Part shown: positions 46,196-55,977 of the stretch, in pieces | Layout: each line of letters opens with the position of its first letter | How positions within the stretch are numbered: position 1 is the stretch's first letter | Assembly (NCBI RefSeq): GCF_030272615.1 | Contig: NC_081407.1 | Coordinates: 434,222,730 to 434,286,729, forward strand | From: Cryptomeria japonica | Taxonomy: Eukaryota > Streptophyta > Pinopsida > Cupressales > Cupressaceae | Direction of reading: 5' to 3' | DNA length: 64,000 nt | Notes under the pieces: generated by a model | What the model was told of the DNA's origin: nothing | Databases searched by the model: none | The model's input: only the letters and a program-made list of their open reading frames with translations | Translations under genes and position numbers: made by a program

Positions 46196-47020
46196 ATGAA
46201 GACAATGGCAGATCAGAAAAGTGTCTTATTCTCAAAAGAATTTAATGACACTTTTAATAATGAGCAGCTAAGGGATATACAGAAACAAAAAGTAAGCAAT
46301 GGGCTCTATGTAATTGGATTACAATTGAAATCCATGAAAATTTCTGATGGTGTTCTCTCTAAGCTGGAGAAATTAGATTCATGTTTGACCAAAGTAGACC
46401 AATCAGATTGGAGGCTTCTGAATTGGGCTTTACAGCCCTCGATGCTTGCTGTGGTCCGACACGAGTTCATGGGACATCCATATGAAGAGGAGAGGCTTGC
46501 AGTGGCTACTTGTTTCAATGAGATTATAAGAATAACAGCTCTTGTAGCACCCTATAATGATAACATATTGAAGAGGGTTCTGCAGCTAATTGTGGAGAGC
46601 CTACATTGGTTACATAATGTTAAAGCCCCTACTTTGGGTAAGAGGGCTAAGATTTTAGAATTCATGGGGAGTACCAGATCATTCATCATTATGTTGGATC
46701 TCAAATGTGAAAAATTAATTCTTCAAATGTTCAATTATTTCATTGCTGAAATCAGGAAACACCATTCAAACAAGGTGAAGACAAACATGTTCGACATATT
46801 GTCCATGATCCTAGATGAGCATGATGATATCTCCAGGCAGTTGCAATCAAATTTGTTAGCTATTTGGAGAAAGGAGTTGGTTGTCTCACCTTGTGCTTAT
46901 GAGTTCTCCAAAGGGTTGATTAAGCAAAAAATTGAAAGGTTTAGGGAACAGATGACTAAAAATGAACTAATCTCCATTGGGTTTACAGGTTTCGGGACCT
47001 CCAAAAAAGAGCAAGAATGA
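46196..47020 (+). CDS. Captured N-terminal fragment of cohesin regulator PDS5
   Basis: An intron-free frame of 274 codons from ATG 46196. The blocks ALQPSMLAVVRHEFMGHPYE, CFNEIIRITALVAPYND, SFIIMLDLKCEKLILQMFNY and MILDEHDDISRQLQSNLLA line up in order with the N-terminal HEAT-repeat region of plant PDS5 proteins, which bind cohesin and control sister-chromatid cohesion. Full PDS5 proteins are far longer (over 800 residues), so only the first few helical repeats are here. Position inside an LTR element and lack of introns suggest capture from mRNA. The upstream ~30 codons in frame do not look like PDS5. The frame is open, so selection or recent capture is possible; function in the element is unknown. 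Confidence 0.75.
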   Translation: MKTMADQKSVLFSKEFNDTFNNEQLRDIQKQKVSNGLYVIGLQLKSMKISDGVLSKLEKLDSCLTKVDQSDWRLLNWALQPSMLAVVRHEFMGHPYEEERLAVATCFNEIIRITALVAPYNDNILKRVLQLIVESLHWLHNVKAPTLGKRAKILEFMGSTRSFIIMLDLKCEKLILQMFNYFIAEIRKHHSNKVKTNMFDILSMILDEHDDISRQLQSNLLAIWRKELVVSPCAYEFSKGLIKQKIERFREQMTKNELISIGFTGFGTSKKEQE

Positions 47021-47039
47021 AGCAGTCACCAGTGAGGAG

Positions 47040-47760
47040 GGACCTCAAAGAGATCAATCTGGACCGGTCAGCATGAGTAAACACAACGGAAACACAAAGA
47101 TATGATGGAGCCAATGCAAAACAGATTGTTTTATTTCATGAAAATTGATTACATCCAACCGGTAACAACCAGGTTACAACATACCGACTCACAGGCCTGG
47201 TAGAATAGGTCACAACCGGGAATCTTAAGGTCTGCCTTCTACGCACAATCTAGCTACTTTAGTCTCTGATTTCTTACATTCTAATGCGCAATTACAATTA
47301 TATATATATATCGATCCAAAGGATCCAGTCGGCCCAAAAGGGATCAAAAGCCAAAGAACAAGACCTAACGTGTAAAACAACAAGGTCGGCCTCCGCCAAG
47401 AGATTCCTCCGGAAAATCCAAGGGATGAAACGTAGATCGCAGGAAAAGGTCAGCCACACGCCACGGAACATCGGAATCAACGTCCAAGGCTCCGCAAGCT
47501 TCAGAAAGGGTTCTGGTAGATCGCCAAAATAGGTCCAGGCAACCGGTAACAAAGGATTGTCAACTGGTAATAGGAAATTGTCATGGAAACCGGTAGCAAT
47601 ATCTTGCCGAAAAATGATCCAAATGTGATGCGGTCTGGAAGCAAGAAAGATGATCAAGTCTTCAAATAGAATCCAACTCCATAGGATCCAGTGAGCCAAA
47701 ACCGGGACACACATAAAGGAAAACTAAAACTGCAAACAGAAAGAAAATGTTTTTGGTTGA
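47040..47760 (-). repeat. LTR-like insertion, probably minus strand
   Basis: Separates the PDS5-like frame from the next frame. Read on the - strand it has GGATCGATATATATATATAATTG (TATA-like) near 47300, GAAATAAAACAATCTG (possible polyadenylation region) near 47125, and CCGGT words like the LTRs of element A. Borders and target duplication were not resolved. Confidence 0.4.
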
Positions 47761-47806
47761 TGCAAGATTGTTGTGAACTGGGGATGCTTCTGCAGCAAAG
47801 AACAAA

Positions 47807-48980
47807 ATGACAAGAGAGCAGATTTGTTTCAGATGTCAAAAGGCTTGGACACTTGATCATATTTGTGAAATTAATAAGGAAGCAAATGTATTGCAGCCAA
47901 GAGGTAATGAGGGCAGAATTACAAATGAGAATGCTTACATGTCTCATGAGGAACAAACTAAAATTGCAGCCTTGAATACATCCCTTACTAGGCATGATGA
48001 AAGAAAAAAGGATAATGATTTTCAATCAACTAAGGTGAATAATTTGAAGGAAGAAACAATCGCTTCAGGTGAGGGGTTTTCCAAACTCTTCATTGGAGAT
48101 TTACAAGTCATTATTGATAAAGTAGGAGAAGATAAAAACTTCCTTAATAAACCCACTCATTATCATGTTGCTGCGCCCAGTTGAGCTTCATGAGGAGTGC
48201 ACACCATCCTCTAGTGAGATAGATGAGTTTGAAAAAAAATTTACAATTGATAACCAATCAGAAAATTTGATATGTGATAGCTCATTTAATTTAGATGAAT
48301 TTGAACCTAAGCCCCTAGCATTGCAAGATTTGAAGGACAGATTATTAGTCACAGAGGAAAGGGTTATACAAGTCCTAACTAGGGCTGATGAATCTCACAA
48401 GTACATTGAGGATCTTACATGGGAAATACAAGTTTAGGAGACACACAAGGGAGTTGCAAGTTGAATCACTAGCACTCAGTTGAGCGTGATCAAAGAAGCC
48501 TTTGAAAGGATGAAATCAGATTTCTTGCAACTGCTTATGGACAGGGATCTTGCTATTAAGTTTGCAGAAGATAAGGAGAAGGAGTTGGATGAGCTTTGTT
48601 TACAACTGAGTATGATGCATTATAAATTATCAAAATCAGCAAATCAAACTACTACTACAGCGACTTCCAAGGAAGAAGAAGTTAATTTTAAGAGTATGGA
48701 GATGATGCAAATCGTCGAAGGGATCAATACTATTGGAAGGGATGAAACAATGCACAATGTTCCTACCCTTTGTTATTCAAAAGATAACAATGAAGAGCAG
48801 AAGAACCAGCAAGGAAACAAACTCATTAATTTGGATCATGAAAAATTAATTTACAGCAATGAAATGGCTGTGATAGCAGGGAATACGAGCAGATTTCAAA
48901 GTAGTTGCAGTCATGGGACAACGGTTACTTATGAGCTTCCAAATTTGGAAGAAGCCATGCATCAGGATGATGATAGGTAG
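47807..48980 (+). pseudogene. Retroelement-derived frame with Gag-like zinc knuckle, broken
   Basis: Starts MTREQICFRCQKAWTLDHIC at 47807; the C-x2-C...H-x-C pattern is like the modified knuckle of Ty3/Gypsy Gag proteins (CFRCG...GH.C). The protein continues through a frame change near 48175, a stop at 48435 and on to 48978. The later parts are acidic and helical (RLLVTEERVIQVLTRADESH). No protease or reverse transcriptase follows. Probably a decayed gag-derived frame of element D. Confidence 0.5.
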
Positions 48981-49711
48981 GACTTTACCAGCTTTGAAGT
49001 TTCACTTAATAGTGATCGATCCGAGGGTGAAGAAGTTGATTTTATTGATGACACTTGTAGTGAATCAGACTTTCAAGAGTTATCAGTGTTGGGCAGTGCA
49101 GGCATACACACCTCAACCTTTTCACTGTCATCTATTTCTCTTGATAGGGCAGCGGTGTATTTTTTGCTTGGTGACTTCATACTCTTTGATTTCTTATGGA
49201 CTGGTGGCTGTCCTAGTCGGAATCATATAGCACTTCCTGATTTTGCATTAAATAGTATGGGAGTGTTGAAGGGTGCTACTCTTGGATAGAGATGGAGTGT
49301 GAGAGGTTTTTCTTTGATTGGCATTGGTTTGGTGACATGTTTGAAATCATTTATGTTGTTGATCAGAGTTATGGCAACGAGTTTTGGTATTCCTTCATGT
49401 TGGTTTATGGGCATGAGGGGGTTCATCTTCATCTTGTCCAGTTATTCTACATGTATAGAGGGTTACTTCAAGGTGATTGGCTGACAGATTCTTTCATGAC
49501 TTATAGCGGGTTCTACAGATTGATATGGGATCCAAGTAGTGATATGTTTGGTGCATTGGCTCTTGTGGACCAAGATATGTTGCTACATAGTTGGTAAGCA
49601 GATGTCTTAATCTCTGTGGTACAGCGGATTTGTAGAATAGTGTTCCTAAAGATGGTTTGGGATCCTAGTATTGGTAAGCGGGTATATGATTGCTTGAGGA
49701 CAAGCAATCTT
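48981..49711 (+). other. 3' internal part of element D, no gene recognised
   Basis: Holds one short aromatic-rich frame (49292-49597) without recognisable motif, then the GCTTGAGGACAAGC stretch typical of sequence just before a Gypsy 3' LTR. Confidence 0.45.
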
Positions 49712-49725
49712 TAAGGAGGGAGGAC
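49712..49725 (+). promoter_or_regulatory. Polypurine tract of element D
   Basis: TAAGGAGGGAGGAC directly before the 3' LTR start TGTAATG; serves as plus-strand primer in reverse transcription. Confidence 0.88.
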
Positions 49726-50388
49726 TGTAATGTCCCCTTTCTGGGACATTAGGAAATCCATTTAAATAATTAAGTTTAAGTTGTCAAGACATAATAATTT
49801 AAAAGACAATTTAATTATTTATTAATGTGGATTAAAGTGACTTTTTCTGTCAACATCAAATTATAAAGTAAAGTCACTTAATAAATAGAAGGGAATTCCA
49901 AGAGACAGGCAGTGGGCGAACAAAGAGTCACAGGGTTAAGCTATTTAATAACTTGGAGAGGCTCATTTTCACATGCGTGGTTTCTGTTTAGAAATTGTTT
50001 CTCTTGGAGAGTCTCTGGGAAGCTCTAGTTTTCAGTACGTTTGAGGACACAAACCCTCGAGCTTAGAGGCAGTGGCCGGAAACCCATTGTCAGTTGGAAT
50101 TATCATTCAGGTGGCTCACTCTGTGCTTCAATTTTTATTTACTGGTTATCCAATCAGACTGTAAGTTATGTGGCTACGATTGGATTTTTTTTTCTGTTGT
50201 TGCTCTATTAAGGATTTGAGGCTATATCCGTATCTAAATTTCAGAAATTCTGTTTAAATATGAAATTTAATGATTTTCAGTGTAATTTGGTGAATAAATT
50301 GAAATCAATTATATGCAAATTGTATGTTGAATTTTTGTGGTTCATTTGTTCAAATTTTTGGAATAAATATCCCTAGGGGGATACTTCA
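49726..50388 (+). repeat. 3' LTR of element D
   Basis: TGTAATGTCCCC start and ATACTTCA end, followed by the duplication GCAAG. AATGTCCC-CTTTCT-GGGACATT at 49729-49750 is a perfect 8-bp-stem hairpin at the start. Confidence 0.9.
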
Positions 50389-50393
50389 GCAAG
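50389..50393 (+). repeat. Right 5-bp target duplication, GCAAG
   Basis: Matches 43023-43027. Confidence 0.85.
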
Positions 50394-51426
50394 TCGAAGG
50401 GGCTCCTCCTGAGCGAATTTGTCTAAGTGCCATTTTGGGCACAATTTTTGAGAGTTCAAGTTGCAGATTGAAGGCGATTTTTTGCCCAATTATCTCTAGT
50501 GCCACCATTACAAGGGGAGTTGCAGCAAGTTCAGTGGCTGTATCGGCCACATTTTTTGGTGAATTTGTGGAGGTGGTGCCATCATTGGATGCCATTATTT
50601 TGTGTGTGTGTGGCTGGCCCCTTCACTTTTGGGCAATATTTTGGGGACATTGTTGGGCGCTATTGCTGGGGGGCTGCCATTACACTCAGATCTGCATTTG
50701 GCACCATTGCTGGAGGTTATCTTGATCACCATTGTTGGCTAGACCTTCATTTCCAGGCCTGATTTTCACTTCCAGCCTTAGGCGATTTTATCTAGACACC
50801 AAATTTGGGGATTTTTGGGGGCATATTGTGGCTGCACCATTGCTGTTACAGTCTCAAGCTTCACCTTCAGTCTTGTCTCCAGACTTAGTTATCATTACCA
50901 GCCACTTGTTCTTGCCCAAACTTGACCATTTTCAACCTTGGAGAGGTAAGACAGTCCCAATACAAGTGTTCTACATGGCTGCAACTACTTCAAAATGCTG
51001 ATTAATGTTAGTTGCAAGTTGTCTTCAGAATTGTTGGAAGCCATTATTGACCTTGGAAAGTGTTTTCAGACATAGAAAGTTGAAAATCAGACCTTTGCAC
51101 ACCATTTTCGAAGTATAATCAAACTTCCACTATACTCTTTTGACCTCATTTTGACAAATTTCCGAGTATACTAAGTTGTCTTCAGATTTAAGTTCGCATG
51201 ACCAGACCTTATAAAGTCTGAAAATTAAGGTTTTATGAGGGTTTTGTACCCTATTTTATCGAATTCTCATTCTATTTTCCAGATTTGTGAAGGAGCATTG
51301 TTAGAATTTCTGATTTTTTATCCTAAATTTGACTAAATCGTAAAAAATCAGAACTTTTACAATTCTAAAAATAAGTTTTTAGGTAATTTTTTCCATGATA
51401 TTGACTTCGAGTTTCATGGAGGTACC
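50394..51426 (+). other. Leader of the third gene copy
   Basis: Continues the sequence interrupted at 43022. No convincing gene. It ends GGTACC directly before the start codon, at the position where the other copies have GTAG|GT. Confidence 0.5.
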
Positions 51427-54289
51427 ATGTCTAAAGCAAGGATCGCTGCGAGGAAGGATCAATTGAAGATAGTACAAGAAGGTTTTGTTCCAGATTCACA
51501 GTTGTCATCCCGATGGAAGAGAATTATGGATACAAACATGAAGTTCCTAAACATGGAGCGAATGCGGTTCGGAATGAAAAATCAGCTTCCTTCCACACTT
51601 TCTGCCAATATCATGAAGAGTAGCATATACCAAGCGGTTGGCTTTCCTCAATCCATACAGTGCAGTGAGCTAATTGTGAGAGTGCAAAGTACTATGACCC
51701 GATAACTTGAATGATCAGATCACCTAAAGGGGTCATTCTTGCATACCTTGCCGAAGATGAGATTGTGGAAGTGTTTAGAATCCCCAAGAGTGTGGATATG
51801 CGAGAAAAAACTAAGGATGAATATGAAGCAAAGTTCTTGAAGAGAGCGGATGCATGCATGATAGTTGTGAATAAAGAGTGGATGATTGAACCAAGGCCTC
51901 ACCATTTAAAGATGCCCAAGAGGCTCATGTGTATGGATTTTAAGGATGAGTATAGTGACCTGTTGTTCTTACCCGATCAAGTGATGGGGATGTCTCAAGG
52001 AGCTTTGTTTGAGGGCTAGATGTTCTACTTTATCCAAGATTGTATAAGAGGAATAATGGTCAATTGGTCCAAGATTATAAGCGATAATCTCAACTTCCAG
52101 TTGAGAAATGTGGAGAAAACCAAGTCATTTGGAATGACTTCCTACCTTGTGTACCTACTTGCAAGATTTGTTACATACAAGGGATTGATGTGCAAAGGTG
52201 AAGTTGGAAACGGACCAGGACAATACAAAGTTTACGAATGCTATCCGCAACTTCATATGCACAATATTGAACATTATGGAAGGGTGAACGATGCTTTCAC
52301 CATGTGCTTCATGAGGCTACTGCAACGTGGAGTCCACAAACTATTGTCCAAGGAGGCAATGGAGCTTATTGAACAATATGGCGCGTGGTACATTCAGTTT
52401 CCCACCTTCACATACCTACGAATTCAGGGATTTAAATCCAAACCTTACAAACTTCCTATGTATCCATGATCCTACTTGAGGTGGTGAGACAACTTCTGGA
52501 ATTTGATTTTATCCAAAAGGAGAAACACAAAACAGAGATATATCTCCGTATTGCACTACGGAAAACTTTGGAAGTGTGCCACAATGCAGCTGCAGCTAGT
52601 TTAGTTATTGATGAGCTCAAGTTCTATCGCCTTGGAACTTGCAAGAGCAAGAATTGATTTGATCCACATAATAATGTTTTGAAAATCAAAGGAGAAAAGT
52701 TCATACATAAGATTGACATTGAGTATTACTAGGCTAATCTCATGGATAAGCAAGCAGTAAGGAAGAGAATGTGGTCCCGAATGTCAGTGGATTTCATAAG
52801 GAAATGTGAACTCTTTTCCATTCCTGATCAGGTAGTTGATGATAGTGATCATAAAGAGTTTGAATAATGTTCCAATACGGAGATCTTGTCAGAGAACATT
52901 CAAGAATTACAGGCTACAGCATAGTCGGCACTGCCGAATGAGGATGAAGAGCAACCTCCATCTCGCACAATCCATTTGAATGTTAGTTTGGGCAACAATG
53001 TTTATGATTTAACTAAGGATAAGGAGTAAGATGATTATGTCATCTCAACATTGAGACGACTAGATCGAGAGATGTGCCTTGATGATGGGATGGGAATTTC
53101 CACCATTCTCGATTGGTTACTATGGAGCATGGAGAAAAGCAAAATGATAAAAAGCAACCTATTGAGAATATTGATGATGTCTTAGCAAGGAAAGACAAAG
53201 AGAAAGAGCAGCAGAAGGCTAAGACATTTTCCAATGTTACTAGAGATAAAACAAGTGTGCGAATTGCACAAGTGGCTATCCCGATGGGTGATGTGACCAA
53301 AGATGTGGCCACTCCCATGGATTATCAAATCACTTTGATTGCCCTTGGACGAACTGCAAAGACACAGGAGTTCCAAGAACTCGATGATACGATCCAAGCA
53401 ATCAAGGCTCAATTGGATAGGGAGATTGAGAAGAAGAATATGTATAAGGAAGAGAATATGAGACTTAAGGAGTATATTGCAAGTATGAATTCCCACAGGT
53501 ATGAAGATCCCACTTTTGTCTCTCCTATTGCAATCGATCGTGGATTTCACTTTAATCATGAGGCAGGGAAGAATACACATAGAATTTGGAAAGTGGATTG
53601 AAGATGTGACATGGCAGACAGATGATTTCCTAACTCAATTTGCCTAGGCATTTGATAAATCGTCAATGCTCATGTTCAGGATACAATATTTGGAGGGAGT
53701 TTGGGATGATTTCCAGCCAATACAGGAGAAGACAATTCCTCGCCTCAAGGTGTTGAAGAGAATTTCGATGCCCACATTGATCCATGAGGGAGTTGTGCAT
53801 GAGGGATATATTTATGACTTTCAGTGATGGTATTGCTCATTGGCCATGCGGATGTCTACTTATGAACATGCAAAGAAAGATTGTGTAGAGATGGAAGGAT
53901 CGATCCATAAGATTCAATCCAAAATCCGTTCATCCATTGAAGAATTGTTAGGGGTAGATGTTGGTGCTTCCAATGGTCTTCACTTAGAAGAATTGAGAGA
54001 AAGGATAAAGTTCATGTACTCCAGCCAGTTGGATTATTTGTAGAAGAATCAAATTGATGATTTAATTTCCCTGTTGATCCACATCCACAGTTTACAGAGG
54101 CTTATGCCAGATTGGGAGAATGTCTTGGATACTAGTTCAGATGCATTGGATGTAATGGATGCACAACGGGAGGCTTTGCCCAACATCACCATGGAGCCAG
54201 ATTCAGTTTTGGCTAGACTCTTGGAATATGCTGCTAGAGAGAGGAGTGCAGGCCCAAATCTTCTAGAAGATTCTCTACTTGATGATTAG
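51427..54289 (+). pseudogene. Diverged third copy of the unknown element gene, heavily broken
   Basis: Starts MSKARIAARKDQ at 51427. Pieces in changing frames correspond in order to the genes at 25641 and 29564: SSIYQAVGFPQSIQCSEL, AYLAEDEIVEVFRIP, MFYFIQDCIRG after a TAG at 52017 (Trp in the others), KSFGMTSYLVYLLARFV, EQYGAWYIQFPTFTYLRI, LLEVVRQL, a charged linker, and helical C-terminal pieces at 53113-53601 and 53840-54289. Frame changes occur near 51700 and 52465, with several stops. Conservation is best in the N-terminal ~350 residues, marking that as the functional core. It belongs to another subfamily with a different upstream array. Confidence 0.7.
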
Positions 54290-54330
54290 GCATCATTCCA
54301 TTAGATCACATGTTGGTGATTCCTCTTTTG

Positions 54331-54996
54331 ATGTAAACCCTAATTAGAGCAAATCTAGGGCTATGTTGGCATGATCTTTGTCCTTGATTCTAAATGAATC
54401 TTGGTCATTCATTTCATTTGAGACTCTGTATATACCCCATTGCCTCTCATTTGTAAGAGAGATTTTTGAGAATTGTCGCCTATATGCTGCAGATTTGAAT
54501 ACAATCATTGAAGTTTGGTGATTTTGTTTAAGTGTTGTATGCATTTGTGGTTCTCATTGCCTCCAAGTTAGATTAGAATTTGTTTCAAGTTTCTTAGATT
54601 GAATGAAGTGTAGAATGCATTTGATTGAAATCCACTTAATCCATACCACTAGTTGTCTTGCTAATTGTAGGATCGCCTTGTGTGGTCAACTGGAATTTAG
54701 AATTGAACTTAACTTCAATTATTGCATGTCCATTAGTATGCATTGCCTTGATGGTATTGATGTTGATGGTGATAATTTGAATATCTATGAATTTTACCTT
54801 AGATGATTGCACTAAGCTTGTGTCAAATTGATCATTGATGGTGAGACCTTGCCTAGTAGGATTTCATTGAATCGTCCTACTAGGCAATATCATTGATGGT
54901 GAGACCTTGACTAGTAGGATTTCATTTGAATATCTATGAATTTTACCTTAGATGATTGCACTAAGCTTCTTTCTATTTCTGGGTTAATGGTTTGAT
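54331..54996 (+). repeat. LTR-like 3' segment of the third copy
   Basis: TGTAAACCCTAATTAGAG start and a TGTATATACCCC box; the part ACCACTAGTTGTCTTGCTAA resembles 33285-33305 of unit 2. Cut by the hAT-like element at 54997. Contains a 148-bp-spaced direct duplication (54777-54818 and 54925-54968). Confidence 0.6.
54849..54887. repeat. Perfect 13-bp hairpin
   Basis: TTGCCTAGTAGGA at 54849-54861 and TCCTACTAGGCAA at 54875-54887, with a 13-base loop, between the two direct copies of the 148-bp duplication. Confidence 0.85.
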
Positions 54997-55977
54997 GATA
55001 GTTTGAAAACTCTGCAGACTCGCCACGAAATTGCCAAGACTCACGAGTCCGTTGGCGGGCCAAGTCGACTCACCACGGACTCACGAGCCGAGTCTGAGCG
55101 AGTCCATTTAACAATCTCACGATTTTTTGCAGTGGACTCAGGGCAAGTCTGAAATCGAGACTCGCCAGTCCTTCATTAGGACTCTCGGTGTTTGCTGGAA
55201 ACGCATAATCAAACTTAAAACAATTTTTTTTTTCACTTTTCCTCATTTCAATCATTTGTTATTGCTCAAAATAGGTCTTTTATTGCTCAAAACGGGTCTG
55301 TAGGGTTTGAAACAGTGTTCCACAGAGTTTTTGGGACGCAGGGATAGGGGGGCATAAGGACGGGTTTCGGGGACAAGGGGACAAAGGACCTAAATTTGGG
55401 GATGGCGAGGGGGGCGGTGGGGGCACGGCGGCAGAACAGTGGTGGGGAGGCAGTGCTGATATTAAAAATAAAGGTGAATTGAAATCTTCAAAGCAAAACC
55501 AGCAATATAACATCTCTATGAGTGCCCCATGAAAGGCCAACTAGTTTTCACAAAGTTAAAGGTTGAAATCGGTATGTAATGGCATGTGACATATAGCAAA
55601 TGACCTAGCGGCATCCCCGCCAAAGGTGGTGGAGGTGGTGGAAGTGATGGTGTTGTTGGGGGACGTTTCCCCCAAGTCCCTAAGTCTCGGAAACGTCCCC
55701 CTACAAGGGACAGGATTTTTTTTAGGGGGAGACACATCCTCATGGAACACTGGTTTGAAACTATAAGTATGAATGATGAAATTTCAAATATTGAGCATTT
55801 GGAGATCATATGACATGTGTAATGTTTCAATTATGGCTCTTATGTTCTCTAAATGCATTAATTTGTTTTTTTGTTTTTTTGTAAAACTACGATTTTCTTT
55901 TTTGCTAAGTCCTTGCTGACTCCTTTCCCGAGTTCTTCTCGAGTCCAAGTCCGCAAAGAGTCCGGGTTTCCAACTAT
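54997..55977. mobile_element. Non-autonomous hAT-like element, 981 bp, 8-bp duplication
   Basis: GGTTTGAT at 54989-54996 and 55978-55985. Ends GATAGTTTGAAAAC and GGTTTCCAACTAT are imperfect inverted repeats. Subterminal regions are full of GACTCG/CGAGTC words on both sides. No transposase. A second element (55313-55752) sits inside. Confidence 0.75.
55313..55752. mobile_element. Nested non-autonomous hAT-like element, 440 bp, 8-bp duplication
   Basis: Perfect 10-bp ends CAGTGTTCCA...TGGAACACTG flanked by GTTTGAAA at 55305-55312 and 55753-55760. The interior is rich in GGGGAC/GTCCCC words. Insertion is younger than the element at 54997. Confidence 0.88.

Larger units (their letters stand above)
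43028..50388 (+). mobile_element. LTR retrotransposon D, 7,361 bp, non-autonomous, carrying a PDS5-like fragment
   Basis: Two closely similar LTRs (661 and 663 bp), a perfect tRNA-Met primer site, a purine tract before the 3' LTR, and the duplication GCAAG define a full insertion. The purine-tract area GCTTGAGGACAAGCAATC...AAGGAGGGAGGAC resembles the 3' end of plant Ty3/Gypsy elements. Inside there is no protease, reverse transcriptase or integrase, only an apparent host-gene fragment, a broken knuckle-containing frame and unassigned sequence. It lies inside an older module-A-like region. Confidence 0.9.

Noticed and set aside
47298-47714. 138-codon minus-strand frame
   Set aside because: Lies in an LTR-like insert with TATA and polyadenylation-like features; no known protein motif.
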